This document shows positions 1 through 11,404 of a DNA stretch of 64,000 bases, piece by piece. Source of the stretch: Sabethes cyaneus (taxonomy: Eukaryota > Arthropoda > Insecta > Diptera > Culicidae); the NCBI RefSeq assembly GCF_943734655.1, contig NC_071355.1, forward strand, positions 242,443,183 to 242,507,182, given 5' to 3'. Under the pieces are notes generated by a model. The model saw nothing but the letters and a program-made list of their open reading frames with translations, made no database searches and was not told where the DNA came from. A program made the position numbers and the translations under genes. The stretch's first letter is position 1. Each line of letters starts with the position of its first letter.

Positions 1-29
1 TTACTTGTAACTACAACTGACAAGCTTTA

Positions 30-1286
30 TCTCTTTCTATGCTGTTTTTTTCTCTTTTCCAGTTCCGTTTTTCCACCTTTTGCTTCTTTTTTCTCCTCTT
101 CTGTACCGTTTTCTTGGTTTTTGCTCGAACTTTCTTTTCGTTTTCCCTCTATTTCTTCGTTCGTTCTTGCTATTTTGCATTTTTCTTCGTTTTCTGTCTC
201 ATTTTGTCTTATTTTCAGTCTTGTTTTCTCTCATGTTATTCATTTTTTGTTATTTTTCCCATTTTCCGTCTTTCCTCTTCTCTTTTTCCCTTTTTGTGTT
301 TTTTCTGGTTTTTGTATTTTTTGAGTTTTTTTTATCTCCCTTGCTTCTCGTATTTCGTCTTCGTCTGTACCGTTTTTCCTTTCTCTTGTTGTCTGTTTTA
401 CCGTCTTTTCTGTGATGCTTATGTTGTTTTTTATTTATTTTTATTTTTTTTAATTTGTTTTTGGCTAACTCTTTTTGCTTTCCTATTTGGTTTTTCATTT
501 CAACTCCTCGTTCCCGTCTTTTTTGTCCTTCTTTTTATCTTTTACTTGAATCCATTTTTTCTGGTTTTCTGTGGTTCTTTTTCTGTTCCATTTTCCCGGT
601 TTCTCCGTTTCCTCTATCGGTTTTCTTGTTTAATTTCACGGTATTCTTCTTTTTTCATTTTGTTTTCTTGTATTCTGTTCCGTTTTCCCTGTCATGCCTA
701 GTATTCCCGCTGTTTTCTTTCGTTTTTCTTGAACAGCGGAAAGAAAGCTGTTTCTACTTTCCATATTTCTTTTCTCTTTTTTCTCGTCCCGGTTTTCGCC
801 CTTTATCTGAGTCCTGATGTTCCTCTGTACCTTTCTACTGTTTCTACTCGTTTTCAGATTCCTTTATCTATATTTCGTTTTTTGACATTTTCTCGCCCGT
901 TTTGACATTTTTTTCGGTACCGGTTTTCGTCTTCTTTTGCTCTTCAACTCCTTTTCTATCATTTTTCTTTGTTTTTGTTCCATTCTTCCTCTAATGTCCT
1001 GCTTTTCTTCTCTTTCTTTTCTTTTTCGTTTTACAATTAAGCCTAGACGAATTTGGTATCTGTCGTACTGGTTTGGGCTCTCATTTTCCTATCGTTTTTC
1101 CTCTTTTTTTTCTTTTTTATGTCCCGTGCTTCCTGCCTCAATGTTCGGGTTTTCTTTGTTTCGTGTCCCATTTTATTCTTATTTTCAGACCTGTTTTTCC
1201 TCATGTTTTCCACTCGAATTTTGTTATTTTCATTCTGGTTTGCCTTGTTTTCTTTTCTTTTTTCATCTTTGTTTTCATTTTCAGTT
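30..1286 (+). repeat. T-rich pyrimidine array 1
   Basis: The + strand is almost entirely C and T, built from short irregular units such as CGTTTTTCTTTTTCTG and CCCGTTTTC. A long Phe/Leu/Ser-rich open frame runs through it (39-701), but this is what any purine-free strand produces, so I do not call a gene. The array stops abruptly at the GACGTAGGACTACGTC motif of the next repeat. The composition is strongly strand-asymmetric and matches the array at 3.06-3.95 kb. Confidence 0.85.
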
Positions 1287-1700
1287 TTGACGTAGGACTA
1301 CGTCTTACGGCAAGCTTTGAGATAGTGTGTCATCTCAAAACAGCAAAAAATGCGAGCGTCACGAAAAATAATAGGTGTTGAGCGCTAATAGCTCAGCGGT
1401 TTTCCGATCGATTTTCAATATTCTTACACCAATCGATTGGAAAATCTTCTAAGAATTGACCCAAATGAATAAAAGTATGGATTCTTGATGTTGAACTATT
1501 GAAAAATTGAAAATAATGAACCTATGTTTTACCAAAATTCTCGCTTCGGTTGTTGTAAATGACGTCATCAAAGTGGAAATGCGTTTTCACACTTCGGCTT
1601 ATAATTCAGTCAATTTTTAATAGATTTCCAAGATGTTTACACCAATTGATCGGAAAATCGATTTGGAAATTATTGAAAATATAAAAAACTATTGATTTTC
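1283..1700 (+). repeat. dispersed repeat starting GACGTAGGACTACGTC
   Basis: It begins with TTTTGACGTAGGACTACGTC and contains a 23-bp direct repeat (TTACACCAAT...GGAAAATC) at 1424-1446 and 1637-1659. Related starts occur at 16.21 kb in the same orientation and near 3.03 kb in the opposite orientation (CTTACGTAGTCCTAC). No coding capacity is visible. Belonging to a multi-copy family is inferred from these three copies; the class is unknown. Confidence 0.5.
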
Positions 1701-1862
1701 AATGCGCGTCATTCTAAAATTGAATTCTTTTCATTTTTCTGCCTTCCCACGTCAGTGTTTCCCTAGCACGGATGACAAAAATATATACGATATAAGCTTT
1801 GGGTTAAGCTTCCTTATGATTGTATTTAATTTACGCTCTATAGAATCCGACCGAATTCCTCG

Positions 1863-1964
1863 GATAAGGCAACGAAGACATCCAAATTCACCAAGCGAGA
1901 CGCCAACAAACCGAAGAATCCATCGACCCATCCGCTAGTGAACGATATGGTTTTGGCTGCTATG
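1863..1964 (+). pseudogene. histone H1 fragment (decayed)
   Basis: One frame reads a Lys/Thr/Pro-rich tail and then HPLVNDMVLAAM, which resembles the start of the linker-histone globular domain (HPPV.DMV.AAI). About 34 codons are recognisable, roughly the end of the N-terminal tail and the first helix. The similarity then stops and no further H1 sequence follows. There is no convincing start codon with its own promoter. An H2A fragment and an H2B fragment follow on the same strand, so this is read as part of a histone gene fossil rather than a working gene. Confidence 0.5.
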
Positions 1965-2103
1965 CCTTTTACTGCGCATCGTCAGTCGGTTAGCGGCTTT
2001 CATTGGCGACACATCGGACAGGCAGCTTTCGAATCACATCCGTGGCATAATTTTAAAGGTTGTATTTGAAACATTGTTTGCCTTACGGCGCACATCGTCA
2101 TCA

Positions 2104-2289
2104 GTTGGTCATGTTCATCGGAAAGGAGTTCAATGAGGAAAGGAAAGTATAGTGAGCGTGTTGGACCTGGAGCACTCGTCTCGCTGCCGTGATGGAATAT
2201 CTGGCTGCTGAAGTTCTGGAATTGGCAGGAAATATGCTGCTCGCGACAACAAAACGACCAGAATTATGCCACGTCACTTGCAGTTGGCC
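2104..2289 (+). pseudogene. histone H2A fragment (frameshifted)
   Basis: Three overlapping frames together cover the middle of the H2A histone fold. VG.VHR and RKGKYSERVGPGA (loop 1 region) lie at 2104-2180. AAVMEYLAAEVLELAGN (helix 2) follows after a frameshift, and AARDNKTTRI.PRHLQLA (helix 3) after a second one, ending at 2289. At least two frameshifts and an in-frame stop rule out a functional protein. The tails are not recognisable. In a nucleosome H2A pairs with H2B, and an H2B scrap follows about 40 bp downstream on the same strand, whereas insect H2A and H2B genes are usually divergent. Confidence 0.75.
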
Positions 2290-2329
2290 ACCTGGACTGG
2301 TAATTCATCGTGACTCATGACCATACACG

Positions 2330-2389
2330 AACGGCTTCGTTGATCGCATAGCTGCTGAAGCTTTCCGGCTGGTCCGTTGCAACAAGCCG
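2330..2389 (+). pseudogene. histone H2B fragment
   Basis: The stretch reads FVDRIAAEAFRLVRCNKP and matches the H2B histone-fold segment FVND..ERIAAEA.RL...NK, with a short internal deletion. Only about 20 residues remain; no N-terminal basic tail or C-terminal helix is seen. It lies on the same strand as the H1 and H2A fragments and about 105 bp upstream of a histone-type 3' stem-loop, which supports the assignment. Confidence 0.55.
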
Positions 2390-2494
2390 TGCCTGGTTAG
2401 CGGTTATCGGTACTCCAATTTACCGAAAAGAGAATTACGTTAGGTGCGTTAGTGCAAGCTTATTGCAAGCTAGAATTATGATAATCAAACAATC

Positions 2495-2510
2495 GGTCCT
2501 TTTAAGGGCC
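2495..2510 (+). promoter_or_regulatory. histone mRNA 3' stem-loop
   Basis: GGTCCTTTTAAGGGCC forms a 6-bp stem with a 4-base TTTA loop and is followed by ACACAA. This is the shape of the stem-loop that ends replication-dependent histone mRNAs and binds SLBP. It has a single G-T pair. Its position downstream of the H2B fragment on the same strand supports the reading. Confidence 0.65.
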
Positions 2511-2519
2511 ACACAACGA

Positions 2520-2960
2520 TTGAATAGTTTGTTGCCCAGTTAATACCATAATAACACAGGCAACGAGGGAAAAGTTGAGCCTTTCGCCGTTGCGGATGAC
2601 CAACCAATGGCGGGAATAAGTTTACTGGTCACGGGCGACATTTTCTGCCACTTCCAAAACGTCTGCAACTTGTAAATGCTTTATTATCAGTGTTCTTCTT
2701 TTGTAAACTGCAGAAAAGCTTTGCGCAAATTTTTCAGCTTTTTAAAAACTCGTGCGTACTGTCTACCGATTACCAGAGAAAAAGCACTATTCAACGTAGA
2801 AATAGATTATGAAAATTTATTTACTGTTTGGTTTAGTGTGACTTCGATTCGTTTCAATAAAATAGATTCAATCAATTCATGGAAATAACTCCGAAATCGG
2901 TTGAAGATTGAACGAATTCAATGTTACTACTTTAATGAACGTTGCGTATGCAGGTTGTAT
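2520..2960. other. unassigned AT-rich stretch
   Basis: No recognisable gene, repeat or RNA was seen. The 70-codon open frame at 2676-2888 has no recognisable similarity. Confidence 0.3.
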
Positions 2961-3019
2961 ACATGAAGAATCGTATTATTACATACATAGATACATCCTA
3001 CTATCGCTACAAAGCAAGT

Positions 3020-3060
3020 GACTTACGTAGTCCTACATTACCTATGCGGTCGTGTCGCAC
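3020..3060 (-). repeat. inverted copy of the ACGTAGGACTACG motif
   Basis: CTTACGTAGTCCTACATTACC is the reverse complement of the start of the repeat at 1283, and it sits just before the second T-rich array. The two arrays and the inverted motifs may belong to one old element around the histone fossils; that is inference. Confidence 0.4.
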
Positions 3061-3061
3061 A

Positions 3062-3947
3062 ACCCCTCTGATTTTTTGTCTTTTACTAAGTTATTTTACC
3101 TCATTTGCTCGACGAAAAACGTCTTTGTCTGCTCCGTTTTTACGCTTCTTGATGCTTTTCCGTTTTCCCGTCTTATCTGTAACGTTTATTCTGTTTTGGC
3201 TCCCAGTTCTTTTTTTCTGATCGGTTTTCCTTTTTCTCTCCCTGTTTTCGTCTTTTTCTCATCCTTTTTACCTATTTCTTTCATCGTTTTTTTTTTTGGT
3301 TTTCATTTCTTCTTTTTCTGACACATTTTTCCTGTTTTTGATGAGTTTTTCTCCTTTTATAACCTCTTTTTCCCGTTCTCCTCTATTGTTTTTTGCTTTT
3401 TCATTATTCTGCTTTTCATTTGTTTTCTGTTTCGTCTTCCCTTTTTTCTCTTTGGTTTCTCGTTTTGGTTTCTCTTTTTCTGCCATCTGGTTTTTCGCCC
3501 TTTTTTTCGTACGTTTTTCGTCTTTCTCCTTCCATTTTACAGCGTTTTCAAGTTCGTTCTTCCTCTTTTCCCGTCTCATTTCTGTCATTTTTAGTCCCAT
3601 TTCGGCTTTCTTTCTCTTTTTCGGTTCCGGTGTTCGTCTTTTTTCGCTTTTTAACTGCTTTTCTATCCCTGTGTTTTGTTTGCGTTTGTTTCGTTCTACA
3701 TCTTATGTCCTGCTTTTCCTCCTTTTCTGTCGCATTTTGTTGTTCTTGTCTGTTTTATCCCCTTTATCTTCCATTTTCATTTTTTTCATTCCATTTTTTC
3801 TTTTTCTATCCCGTTTTTCTCTCTTTTTGCCCCGTTTTTTCTTTTACTTTGTGCTAACCTCATTTTTTCTCGTTTTGTCCGTTTTTTATAGTTTTCCTTT
3901 TTTTCTGTCATTTTTCTTCTTTTGTCATCCGTTCGCCATTTTCCATT
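3062..3947 (+). repeat. T-rich pyrimidine array 2
   Basis: It has the same composition and units as the first array (TTTTTCGTCTTTTTCTC, CCCGTTTTTC), again with purines nearly absent from the + strand. Open frames of up to 230 codons here are low-complexity Phe/Ser/Leu runs and are not genes. It ends at the border of a foldback element. Confidence 0.85.
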
Positions 3948-4635
3948 CGCCAAGGGGCTTAACAGTTTCAAAAAAAGTTGAATTTTGAGCAAACCTTGAG
4001 ATCTATATCATGTGATATTTCATAAATTTTCCTTGAAACAACTAACAAACAGCCCGGTTCTGTAAAGAAGAAAAACAGGGCTTTCAAATGGAGTAAAAAA
4101 AAATTTTGGCGGCCATCTTGGATTTGGTCGCCATATTGGATTTAATCAAAAAATCGCCATTTTCGCCATGATCTCCCCAACCGGTTTTAATTTTAAGACC
4201 ACCATAGGAAAGCTGACAAAAAATGCTATAAGAAACATTCATCAAGTTAGGTGTGCAATGGCATTAACTAGGGTATGTTTCTGTTTCATAAAAATCGCTG
4301 ATAGTTTTAATAATTTGTATTGGATAGGACGGCAATAGGCAATTACGACGAAGCAGCAACATATCCTAGTTGATGGCATTGCACACCTAACTTGATGAAT
4401 GTTACTTATAGCTCAGCTTTCCGATGGTGGTCTTGAAATTCAAATCGGTTGGGGGGATCATGGCAAAAACGGCGGCCAAAAAAAATTTACTCCATTTGAA
4501 AGCCCTGTTCTTCTTCATTACAGAACCGGGCTATTTGTTAGTTGTTTCATGGTAAATTTATGAAATATCACATGATATAGATCTCAAGGTTTGCTCAAAA
4601 TTCAACTTTTTTTGAACCTGTTAGACTCCTTGGCG
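3948..4635. mobile_element. foldback inverted-repeat element, about 690 bp
   Basis: The ends CGCCAAGG and CCTTGGCG begin two long complementary arms (about 3948-4280 and 4350-4635) that pair nearly throughout. The arms include TCATGTGATATTTCATAAAT, AGCCCGGTTCTGTAA and CAAGTTAGGTGTGCAATG with their reverse complements. The centre is a short loop and there is no coding sequence. The structure fits a non-autonomous foldback or large MITE-type element. A target-site duplication is not obvious. Confidence 0.8.
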
Positions 4636-4960
4636 CACGAGGGGTCCACTATTTCGCGGTATCAAAAGTGTAATTCTTATTTTTTGACCATTTTCTACTA
4701 ATTAAGCACAAAAGTTCCAATATTTGAAGACCTCGTGTCAGTAGTGGGCCCGTTTCAGCGAGAATTACTCAGTGGGCAGAAATAAGTTTCACGCTAGATC
4801 CAAAAGCAAATAGGCCAAAAGGGAAGGAAAAGCACAAGTGATTTGTTAATGTTGGTTCACATTGCAACGGGATCAACAAAGTAATTATAGAGACGCCCCG
4901 TACTGAGCCGGCTGGAACCGTTTCTCCTGTTGCATATTTCGTTTGTGGAGAAACGGAATC
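4636..4960. other. unassigned
   Basis: Nothing recognisable was seen between the foldback element and the BEL/Pao remnant. It could be further decayed pol sequence. Confidence 0.25.
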
Positions 4961-4974
4961 GTCGTCTGCCGCAA

Positions 4975-5640
4975 AAGGTATGACTTTAAAGGTTTGGCCT
5001 TTACAATTGAAGATAAGAACCAACTACGGGACTAACTTTCTTGGCGCCAGTTATAAATTGCTGCAGCGTAGTAAATCACCAGATGTCTATACGTTCATCA
5101 ATGTTTTTACCAAGCGGACTTTTTACATGCCATCTACACTCCACATGGGTGGATCTTGGGAGCGGTTCGTTAGATCCATCAAGGTTGCGTTCACCGCTTC
5201 GGTGCTCTTCGCAGCTCCCAAGGAGTCATCTAACAGCCTTAGACGATTACTTAACATCCCGAGTTCCTTAAAAAACAACTGGAGACTGATTACGAGTTCT
5301 GGTGTCGATGGATTCGAGAATAATTCTCGGCAATCTCGATGTGCACCGAATGGTTCGAAAAAGCAAGGGTTCCTAAAGTAAGAGATCGAATCCTTTTGTA
5401 ATGAATAGGTGCGGGGAATGGCTTAAGACAGGTTCTGGTAAAAGCCTGCAGAGGAGTGCTAGGCCAACCACAAACACATATTGCGGTACTGGATAACAAA
5501 GCACAGCCAGCAGAGTTCAACTTGCATTACGGGTCGGGGTAGGTTGGGGGCCAACTGCACCACTGCCCGACGTTCAAAAGGAGCCAAAGGTTGCCGCATT
5601 CAAAGCAATCAAAAGCTTCCAACCATCTGTACTATTCAAT
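4975..5640 (+). pseudogene. BEL/Pao retrotransposon integrase remnant
   Basis: The frame from 4980 reads GTNFLGA, the catalytic-core strand of BEL/Pao integrases, and then HMGGSWERFVRSIKVA, the diagnostic HMGG.WER.VRS.K block (about 5140-5190). Near 5430-5495 another frame reads VLVKACRGVLGQPQTHIAVLD, which matches the chromatin-side C-terminal end of the same polyprotein (RGVL.RP..K.AVLD). Stops and frameshifts separate the blocks, and reverse transcriptase, protease and gag are absent here. LTRs were not identified. A gag remnant of the same superfamily lies at 47.4 kb, but nothing shows that the two belong together. Confidence 0.75.
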
Positions 5641-5669
5641 TTATAGCCATTGAAAACACATTATGATAA

Positions 5670-7080
5670 CGAACTGCCTCCTAATTGGAGGCAAAAGAAA
5701 CGTTATCAAAAGCGTCTACAATATCTGGAAAAGTTCACGATCAAGATTTCTTTGAATCGGAAAAAGCAATCTTAATTTTATTCATCACTGTATTCAACAA
5801 AGTAATTGCCGACTTGCCACTTTGATAATGAAGAGGTTGCTGAAGCGGAGCTTCTGCTAAATTCCTCGTTCACTTTTAACTCGAATAAACTTTAAGGTTA
5901 TTTCACGCCATCAAACTAGATTATTGTAGTAGGTCATACAAACTAATTTTGTAACGAATAAAGGGTCTTCTAACAGTCCTTAATGAGGGCGATGAAATGA
6001 GGCTGCTTGAATATGTACGTTACGTTTTGTTAAGAAAAATAAAATGAAATAGTACATTTGATCGTAATAGACAATTTTAGAAATTACCTGACCCAACGAG
6101 TGAAAGTAAATTGGGAGAAAATAATGCAAACCATGGTAAAACAGGTCACCCAAGGTAAAATAGAGGCGGAATAGAATGCACTTTTAGTGATATGAATGAG
6201 ACAAGTTATAAGAGCTTTACTGCCTGTGCTGATTGATCGTTGTTTGGCAAAAAAATACAATACAATAGTTGAGATAGCTTTGTATTTTATTATGGTCATT
6301 TAGCAATTGGCACTTCAATTTAATTTATATGCTACAAACGATACCCTTTTTGATAGAAAGATCGTTTTTTACTGCTGTTTGCCATAAAAGGGAATTGCGG
6401 CCTTCGCAACCGGCAATCAAGAAAAGTAAAGAATACAATTTTGTAATAAAACCGCAAAACTCGTCAAAATTATGTACCTCATCATCATCGGTGGAAAATT
6501 ACAGACGGAGCCTAATTGAAGCTCTAACAAACCATTTGTAACCGTAATTATGGGTTATGGGTTCTGCTTTCCTTTTCAGTTTGCAAGTGTGACCGGACCA
6601 GGCATTTGATGTGGTTTTAGCTGTATCAAGAATAAAACCCACTTTTTAAAGGATAGTCGTATCAATTCTAAATACAAATCATCCAACAGCTAACAGTTTA
6701 GGTTAATTTGTTGGACTGGCTGAGAAGAAAACCGAGTACAATGCATCATCCATCAAACGCTAACGATGTTGCGGCCAATTCCAAAGCAGTAGGAGAACCA
6801 ACAGCAGTTATGTTAAATTTTTATCCTAGCCAGTTGAATCTAAACATTATCTTGTTTCGCATCGAAAGAACCCATAATCGGGAAACCCTTTCAGTAGTTC
6901 AATTCGTACTTGATAAGCAAATCACAACAATGGTCGTAATTAATTTGGAAGTTTAAATTAACTTTCCTCCAAAATCTAGATGAAGGGTCGACAGAAAGTG
7001 GTGGGCACGATTGAACCGTAATGTTCGAAACAGTTAGAATACTCCAATCATGTGGGGCCAATGAAAGGTAGTTGAACTTC
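5670..7080. other. unassigned AT-rich DNA
   Basis: No domain was recognised in any frame. Short open frames at 6329-6541 and 6708-6956 have no recognisable similarity. The retrotransposon 3' end or LTR may occupy the first few hundred bases. Confidence 0.25.
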
Positions 7081-7800
7081 AATTTTGCCCGCGCTAAACA
7101 GCGTTAGTAGCTTCGATTCTGATCCGATAGCAACCGGCCTCGCATCAATCCAGAGCGATTCCTTATTCAACCGCCCTAGAGAAAGAAACTAATCATACAC
7201 ATCGAATATTGGTGCGCAATTATTTTCATCAGCAACCAATTTCCTACCGGTTTACCTTGAAGAAGCAGCATTTCTCGGCGTGGAAGCCTCCGCCGCGGCC
7301 GTCCGTCAGTATGTTTGCTCGCGAAAACCATTATACTAAGCCACCAATTATTTGATTTTTCAATGTTGCCCGTACGGGCTGGTCCGTCCGTCCGTCCGTC
7401 TGACTATGGACTGCGCCTTCTTTCGTGTGGTATAATCTTTGGCCGAGAAGAAACTCGACTTCGGCTTGATGGACCTGACTTTGTAGCATATAGGCAAATG
7501 AAAGCGCAACATTTTTGCATTTCCTCCTTACTTGAATCTAATTGTATACACGATGGAGTACAAGAAAAATCTCGCTGACCACAAATTGCGACAACGACCT
7601 GTACCACCAGCAGCAGCTGTACGCGCTCTCATTTTCCGAGCCTGATTTTCCTTTGTTTTTTATTTTTTCGGGGGCGTTGAGGAAAACAATTGCAAACCGC
7701 CCGTCTGTCGGTGGTTTTGGCAGATAACCATGTGAATTAAGAAAGCTGAGTGCAGAGACTTTTCTCGTTTCGATCATTTTGACCTGGTTCATTAGATTAG
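7080..7800. other. GC-richer intergenic patch with TCCG repeat
   Basis: Base composition rises here. A short tetranucleotide run of TCCG units occurs at about 7381-7402. Overlapping open frames on both strands are short and unrecognised. It could be conserved noncoding or promoter DNA; nothing in the sequence settles this. Confidence 0.25.
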
Positions 7801-9270
7801 ACCGGAAAAGTTTGTATCTGCTTTTATTACCAGTAAATGGCTGCCCTACGAGAGGAACGCCAAACTATCATTGTTTTTATTATCCATCGAACCCTAGTTA
7901 GCCCCAAGTTGATATCTTAACTCGTATATCCAACCGCAAATACTACCTTGGGAACGACTACCTAATGATTTTTCACTATAATTTATAGCAATCATGAAAC
8001 GTTTGCAGGACCTATTAGGCTGGAAAGTAGTTTTATTTTATTGAATAAAAAAAGGCTGTCGATTCATTTGAGGCAAAACTGACCCGGTCAAGTGGCCGTG
8101 AACAAGTGGTCGTGGGCCAACAAACTGGGCCATTTGGTCGTGGCATAGATTTATAGCGCCCATTAAGACTGGTTCTAAATTACGGTTCTACCACTGCCCC
8201 GGCACTGCAATGGTGCCGTAAAAGTTTAAAATAAGGAAAATTACCAGTCCAGGAATCGCTTCCTGTAAGACATCATGGCCGCAACAATGTCGTACACAGC
8301 CCTGGACCATCGATGCCGACATTAAATCAAGGTTGCAATTTCATTTAAGTCGTTTCATTCGCTACATCATCGATTGGAAAATGGGCCCTTAAAAAGGCAT
8401 TAAAGGTTTGTTAATTGTGGCGCCATCTATGTCCTTCTGCGAACCTAGCTTTATGACCGTACTTACTACAAAATAGCTAGGTATTACACGGGTGTGGTAT
8501 TTATTGTAAAATAAAGTTGTGTAGGAACAAGTTGAAAAGCATTAAAATGTGTTTAACCGTTGTTACTAGGAAATTTTACCGTCTTTACAGTCGAACATAA
8601 ACTTACAAATGCCCACATAAGGTCATACAGACATCTTAGTTTTCGAAACTGAGTCACTAGAGAATACTCTGTGAATTTTAATTAAAGTGCTTCCTTTATT
8701 CCGTGAGAAAGTCAGAAAACGCATGACTTTTCAACGACATTTCATTTTGGTTATAGTAACTAAACTTTTTACGTGCAAGTGGCTAAAATTTTAACATATC
8801 GCATAGCGATATTTTTAGCAAAATGGAATAAATAAATATAAATTTTTAGCCAAAACGAATGCCACACCACTCACCTTAGCTATAGTCTTAAGTGTTAACG
8901 ACAAAAGACAGGCAGTAAGAGGTTTCACTGTCAAACCGATTGGAGCGGACAATTATTGCAATGATACTTTGTAATGTGTCTGTCATAAAGTGGCAAATCG
9001 TTCTCGTTGACCGCTTGTTAACCCGGAGCCATTGAAGTGTGCTCCAATATGTACGCATTGTTTTCAAAACAGGTTAGTTGTCATTAGAAGGGAATCAAAA
9101 GTTTTATTTTTGTCCGAGCAGCACATTCCACGCTTTTATCTTCACGATAATAACAGGAAGCATGAACACGTTTGGGACATTCCAAATTGACAATCACCCT
9201 AATTCCGTATTCCGAGGGATCGATCGAGTTTCGATTGAAATTGTTTCGATCGAGTTGGCAAACAACATGA
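7800..9270. other. unassigned intergenic DNA
   Basis: No gene was recognised. AAGTGGCCGTG, AAGTGGTCGTG and TTTGGTCGTGG recur at 8090-8145, the only local repetition noticed. Confidence 0.25.
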
Positions 9271-9272
9271 TT

Positions 9273-9513
9273 TAGGACTAACCCCATGTTTTTGTCTTGA
9301 CCTTTCATGAGGTCAGACATATAATTAATTTTTATAGCGGTAGTTTTTTACAATCGACGGAGGGTAGAAATTCATAATGATTCTCCCTTACCTAATTTTC
9401 CACTCTATCCCCTTCACACTTTGTCCCATTCTGTTTGGATACTATCAACACCTTTGTAACATTATTTTCTTATACCGTCCTTCCCGTCGATTTAAAAAAA
9501 CTACCGTTATAAA
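9273..9513. mobile_element. small inverted-repeat element related to the 12.6/13.2 kb insert
   Basis: TTTATAGCGGTAGTTTTTTA at 9331 and its near complement ending at 9513 (CTACCGTTATAAA) form terminal inverted repeats of about 29 bp with few mismatches. The sequence just upstream (GTCTTGACCTT, ATGAGGTCA, ACATAT) matches the tail of the insert in the LINE at 12.6 and 13.2 kb, so they are one family. There is no coding sequence. Confidence 0.6.
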
Positions 9514-9789
9514 GACAATTGTGTGAGTTGTGAGGTTATCTTGTATAGTTTCGCAGAATCAAATCAATTTTCTTCTCAAAGTTCTAGTCTGGATCCAACA
9601 GCGAAGAATGGGTTACAATTTCATTTTAGAATTAACCAAAAAGCAACTTTTAAACAAATTTTAGTTTATATGAAAGCTTGACCGACGTTTGTACTTCATT
9701 TGATTGTAGTTGAAGGAAAATAATAAATTTTTGAATCAAATCAGTGCATGACTCGTAGATTTGAGATTTGATCTAAAATCCCGCTTGCT

Positions 9790-10035
9790 CTCAATTGTCG
9801 TTTTTGATCTTTCATCATACGCTTTCTTGCGTTTTTCGGTGTCTTTTTATTGTATTTTTGTCGTCTTTTCGCCTATTTACCATTTATCATTGATCATTTG
9901 TCGTCTTTAGACATCTCATTGTTGTCTTTTCTTCGTATCCGTCTTCTTTTTGTCATCTATCTGTGGTATCTTCCTCGTCTTTTCTTGTTCTTTGGCCACC
10001 TTCATTGTATTATTATTATCGTCTGTCTAATAAAT
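9790..10035 (+). repeat. T-rich pyrimidine array 3
   Basis: Degenerate GTCGTCTTTT and CATTTATCATT units, mostly pyrimidine on the + strand, resemble but are shorter than arrays 1 and 2. Confidence 0.6.
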
Positions 10036-10039
10036 TCAA

Positions 10040-10715
10040 ATTCGTCATGAAGTTTTCGAGTTACCGTAAATCACGCATGTGCATAATATTTTTCGATATA
10101 AATTAACAAATTATGGTTCATTATGTAGTACCATTACCATAATTTTCGAATATCCAGGTTAGTTTCATACAACCGGTGCTTACATACTGAGTATCGTTTC
10201 GAATGGTAATTTGGCATCGTTTGCTTTCGTGTCTCGCTCGTTGCATTTTTCCGAGAGCCGTTGTTTTTTGTAGGTTATTTTGAATTCACACGCACACATG
10301 GCGTGTTTACAAACCGAAACTTTTATTGAAGCCTGCATTCGAGTCGTGAAATCGGTTACCCAACAACATCGCGCGTAATTTCTATCATATGATTATCGAA
10401 TATTAAAAACTTAATAGCTTTTATACAGCTCGCTAATGAAGTAGTCAGATTTTTGAAGCAAGTCTTATTATCAAAGGATGCTAAAAGGTAATATAATTTC
10501 CAAAGCGACGTTTGTCTCAAGACGGCTTTCATGCATAGCAACAAATGTCTATCAGTATTTAATAACTGACTGCGCGCGATTTCGAACAAATCGAATATGT
10601 TAATAGCACATAATTTTCGGTGCGCTGAACTAATTTCTCAGGGTTTTTTTTTCTTATATCGGTATTTCGGATTTCCACTACTTGTTTCGCAATGGCCACG
10701 TAACTAAACACGTCT
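10040..10715. other. unassigned
   Basis: AT-rich DNA with no recognisable gene, RNA or repeat. Confidence 0.25.
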
Positions 10716-11080
10716 TCAAATCGTACGCGAGCTCGAATGACAGTAATCGAACCATTTGTCTCTGTGGATCCAGATTATACCCTTTCCACTAACAACAACT
10801 CCTTCCTGTGAAACTTGTGGATGATGCAGAGGATTCCTCGTCTCGGTCTCTAGTAGCAGCAAGTGTCGGACTAACATTCCTTTCCCTCCCAAATTGACCA
10901 GCATGGGCGTGACCATCAGCTTTGCTATTGATTATCACAAAGAGTTAGTTCACCAGAATATGTACACTGAGAATGATCTGCTACTTCCAAGCATCATTCT
11001 GATGGTTCTTTGTGCAATTTCAGCTGACCTGGATCAATCGCAGGCAACTCACCGGCGGCCAAACTGAGCTAAGCTAAGCT
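10716..11080 (-). repeat. possible repeat fragment, coding-like on the minus strand
   Basis: A 66-codon minus frame (10716-10916) reads VRHLLLLETETRNPLHHPQ, compositionally unlike the surrounding noise. I cannot name a family. The patch ends with GAGCTAAGCTAAGCTT, a short tandem of AGCTA units of the sort often found at retrotransposon ends. A decayed mobile-element fragment is the best guess. Confidence 0.3.
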
Positions 11081-11404
11081 TTTGGGATTTTTCGTTACTT
11101 TTTCCGTCCTTTTAATTGTTGTTTTGGCGTATTTTCATCTTCACTTTGACGCCTTTTCTCTGTTTCTTAGTCATGTTTTCATCTTCATTTTTCATCGTTT
11201 TGTCGTTTTTTATCTCTTTTTTTATTTTTATTTTAGCTTTTTTACCTTTTCGTCGCTTTCATCTCGTTCATCGTTTTTCTGTCGCATATTTGTCATCTCT
11301 TCGTCGTCCTGTTTACATATTTTACCGTCTTTTTGACACCTTTCAAACGTGTTTTTGTTGTTTTTTCTTGTCGCTGTTTTGGCATCCTTTTATCGTATTT
11401 TCAT
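11081..11404 (+). repeat. T-rich pyrimidine array 4
   Basis: CGTTTTTCATC, TTCGTCGTC and related units form a pyrimidine-rich + strand, the same type as array 3. Open frames inside are low-complexity. Confidence 0.65.

Noticed and set aside
39..701. 220-codon Phe/Leu/Ser-rich open frame (and the 230-codon one at 3296-3988)
   Set aside because: It lies in a purine-free strand where stop codons are rare; it shows no domain and no conserved composition, and overlapping frames are equally open.
2590..2660. Further histone coding sequence on the minus strand after the stem-loop
   Set aside because: A few residues looked H2A-like but no run longer than chance could be aligned.
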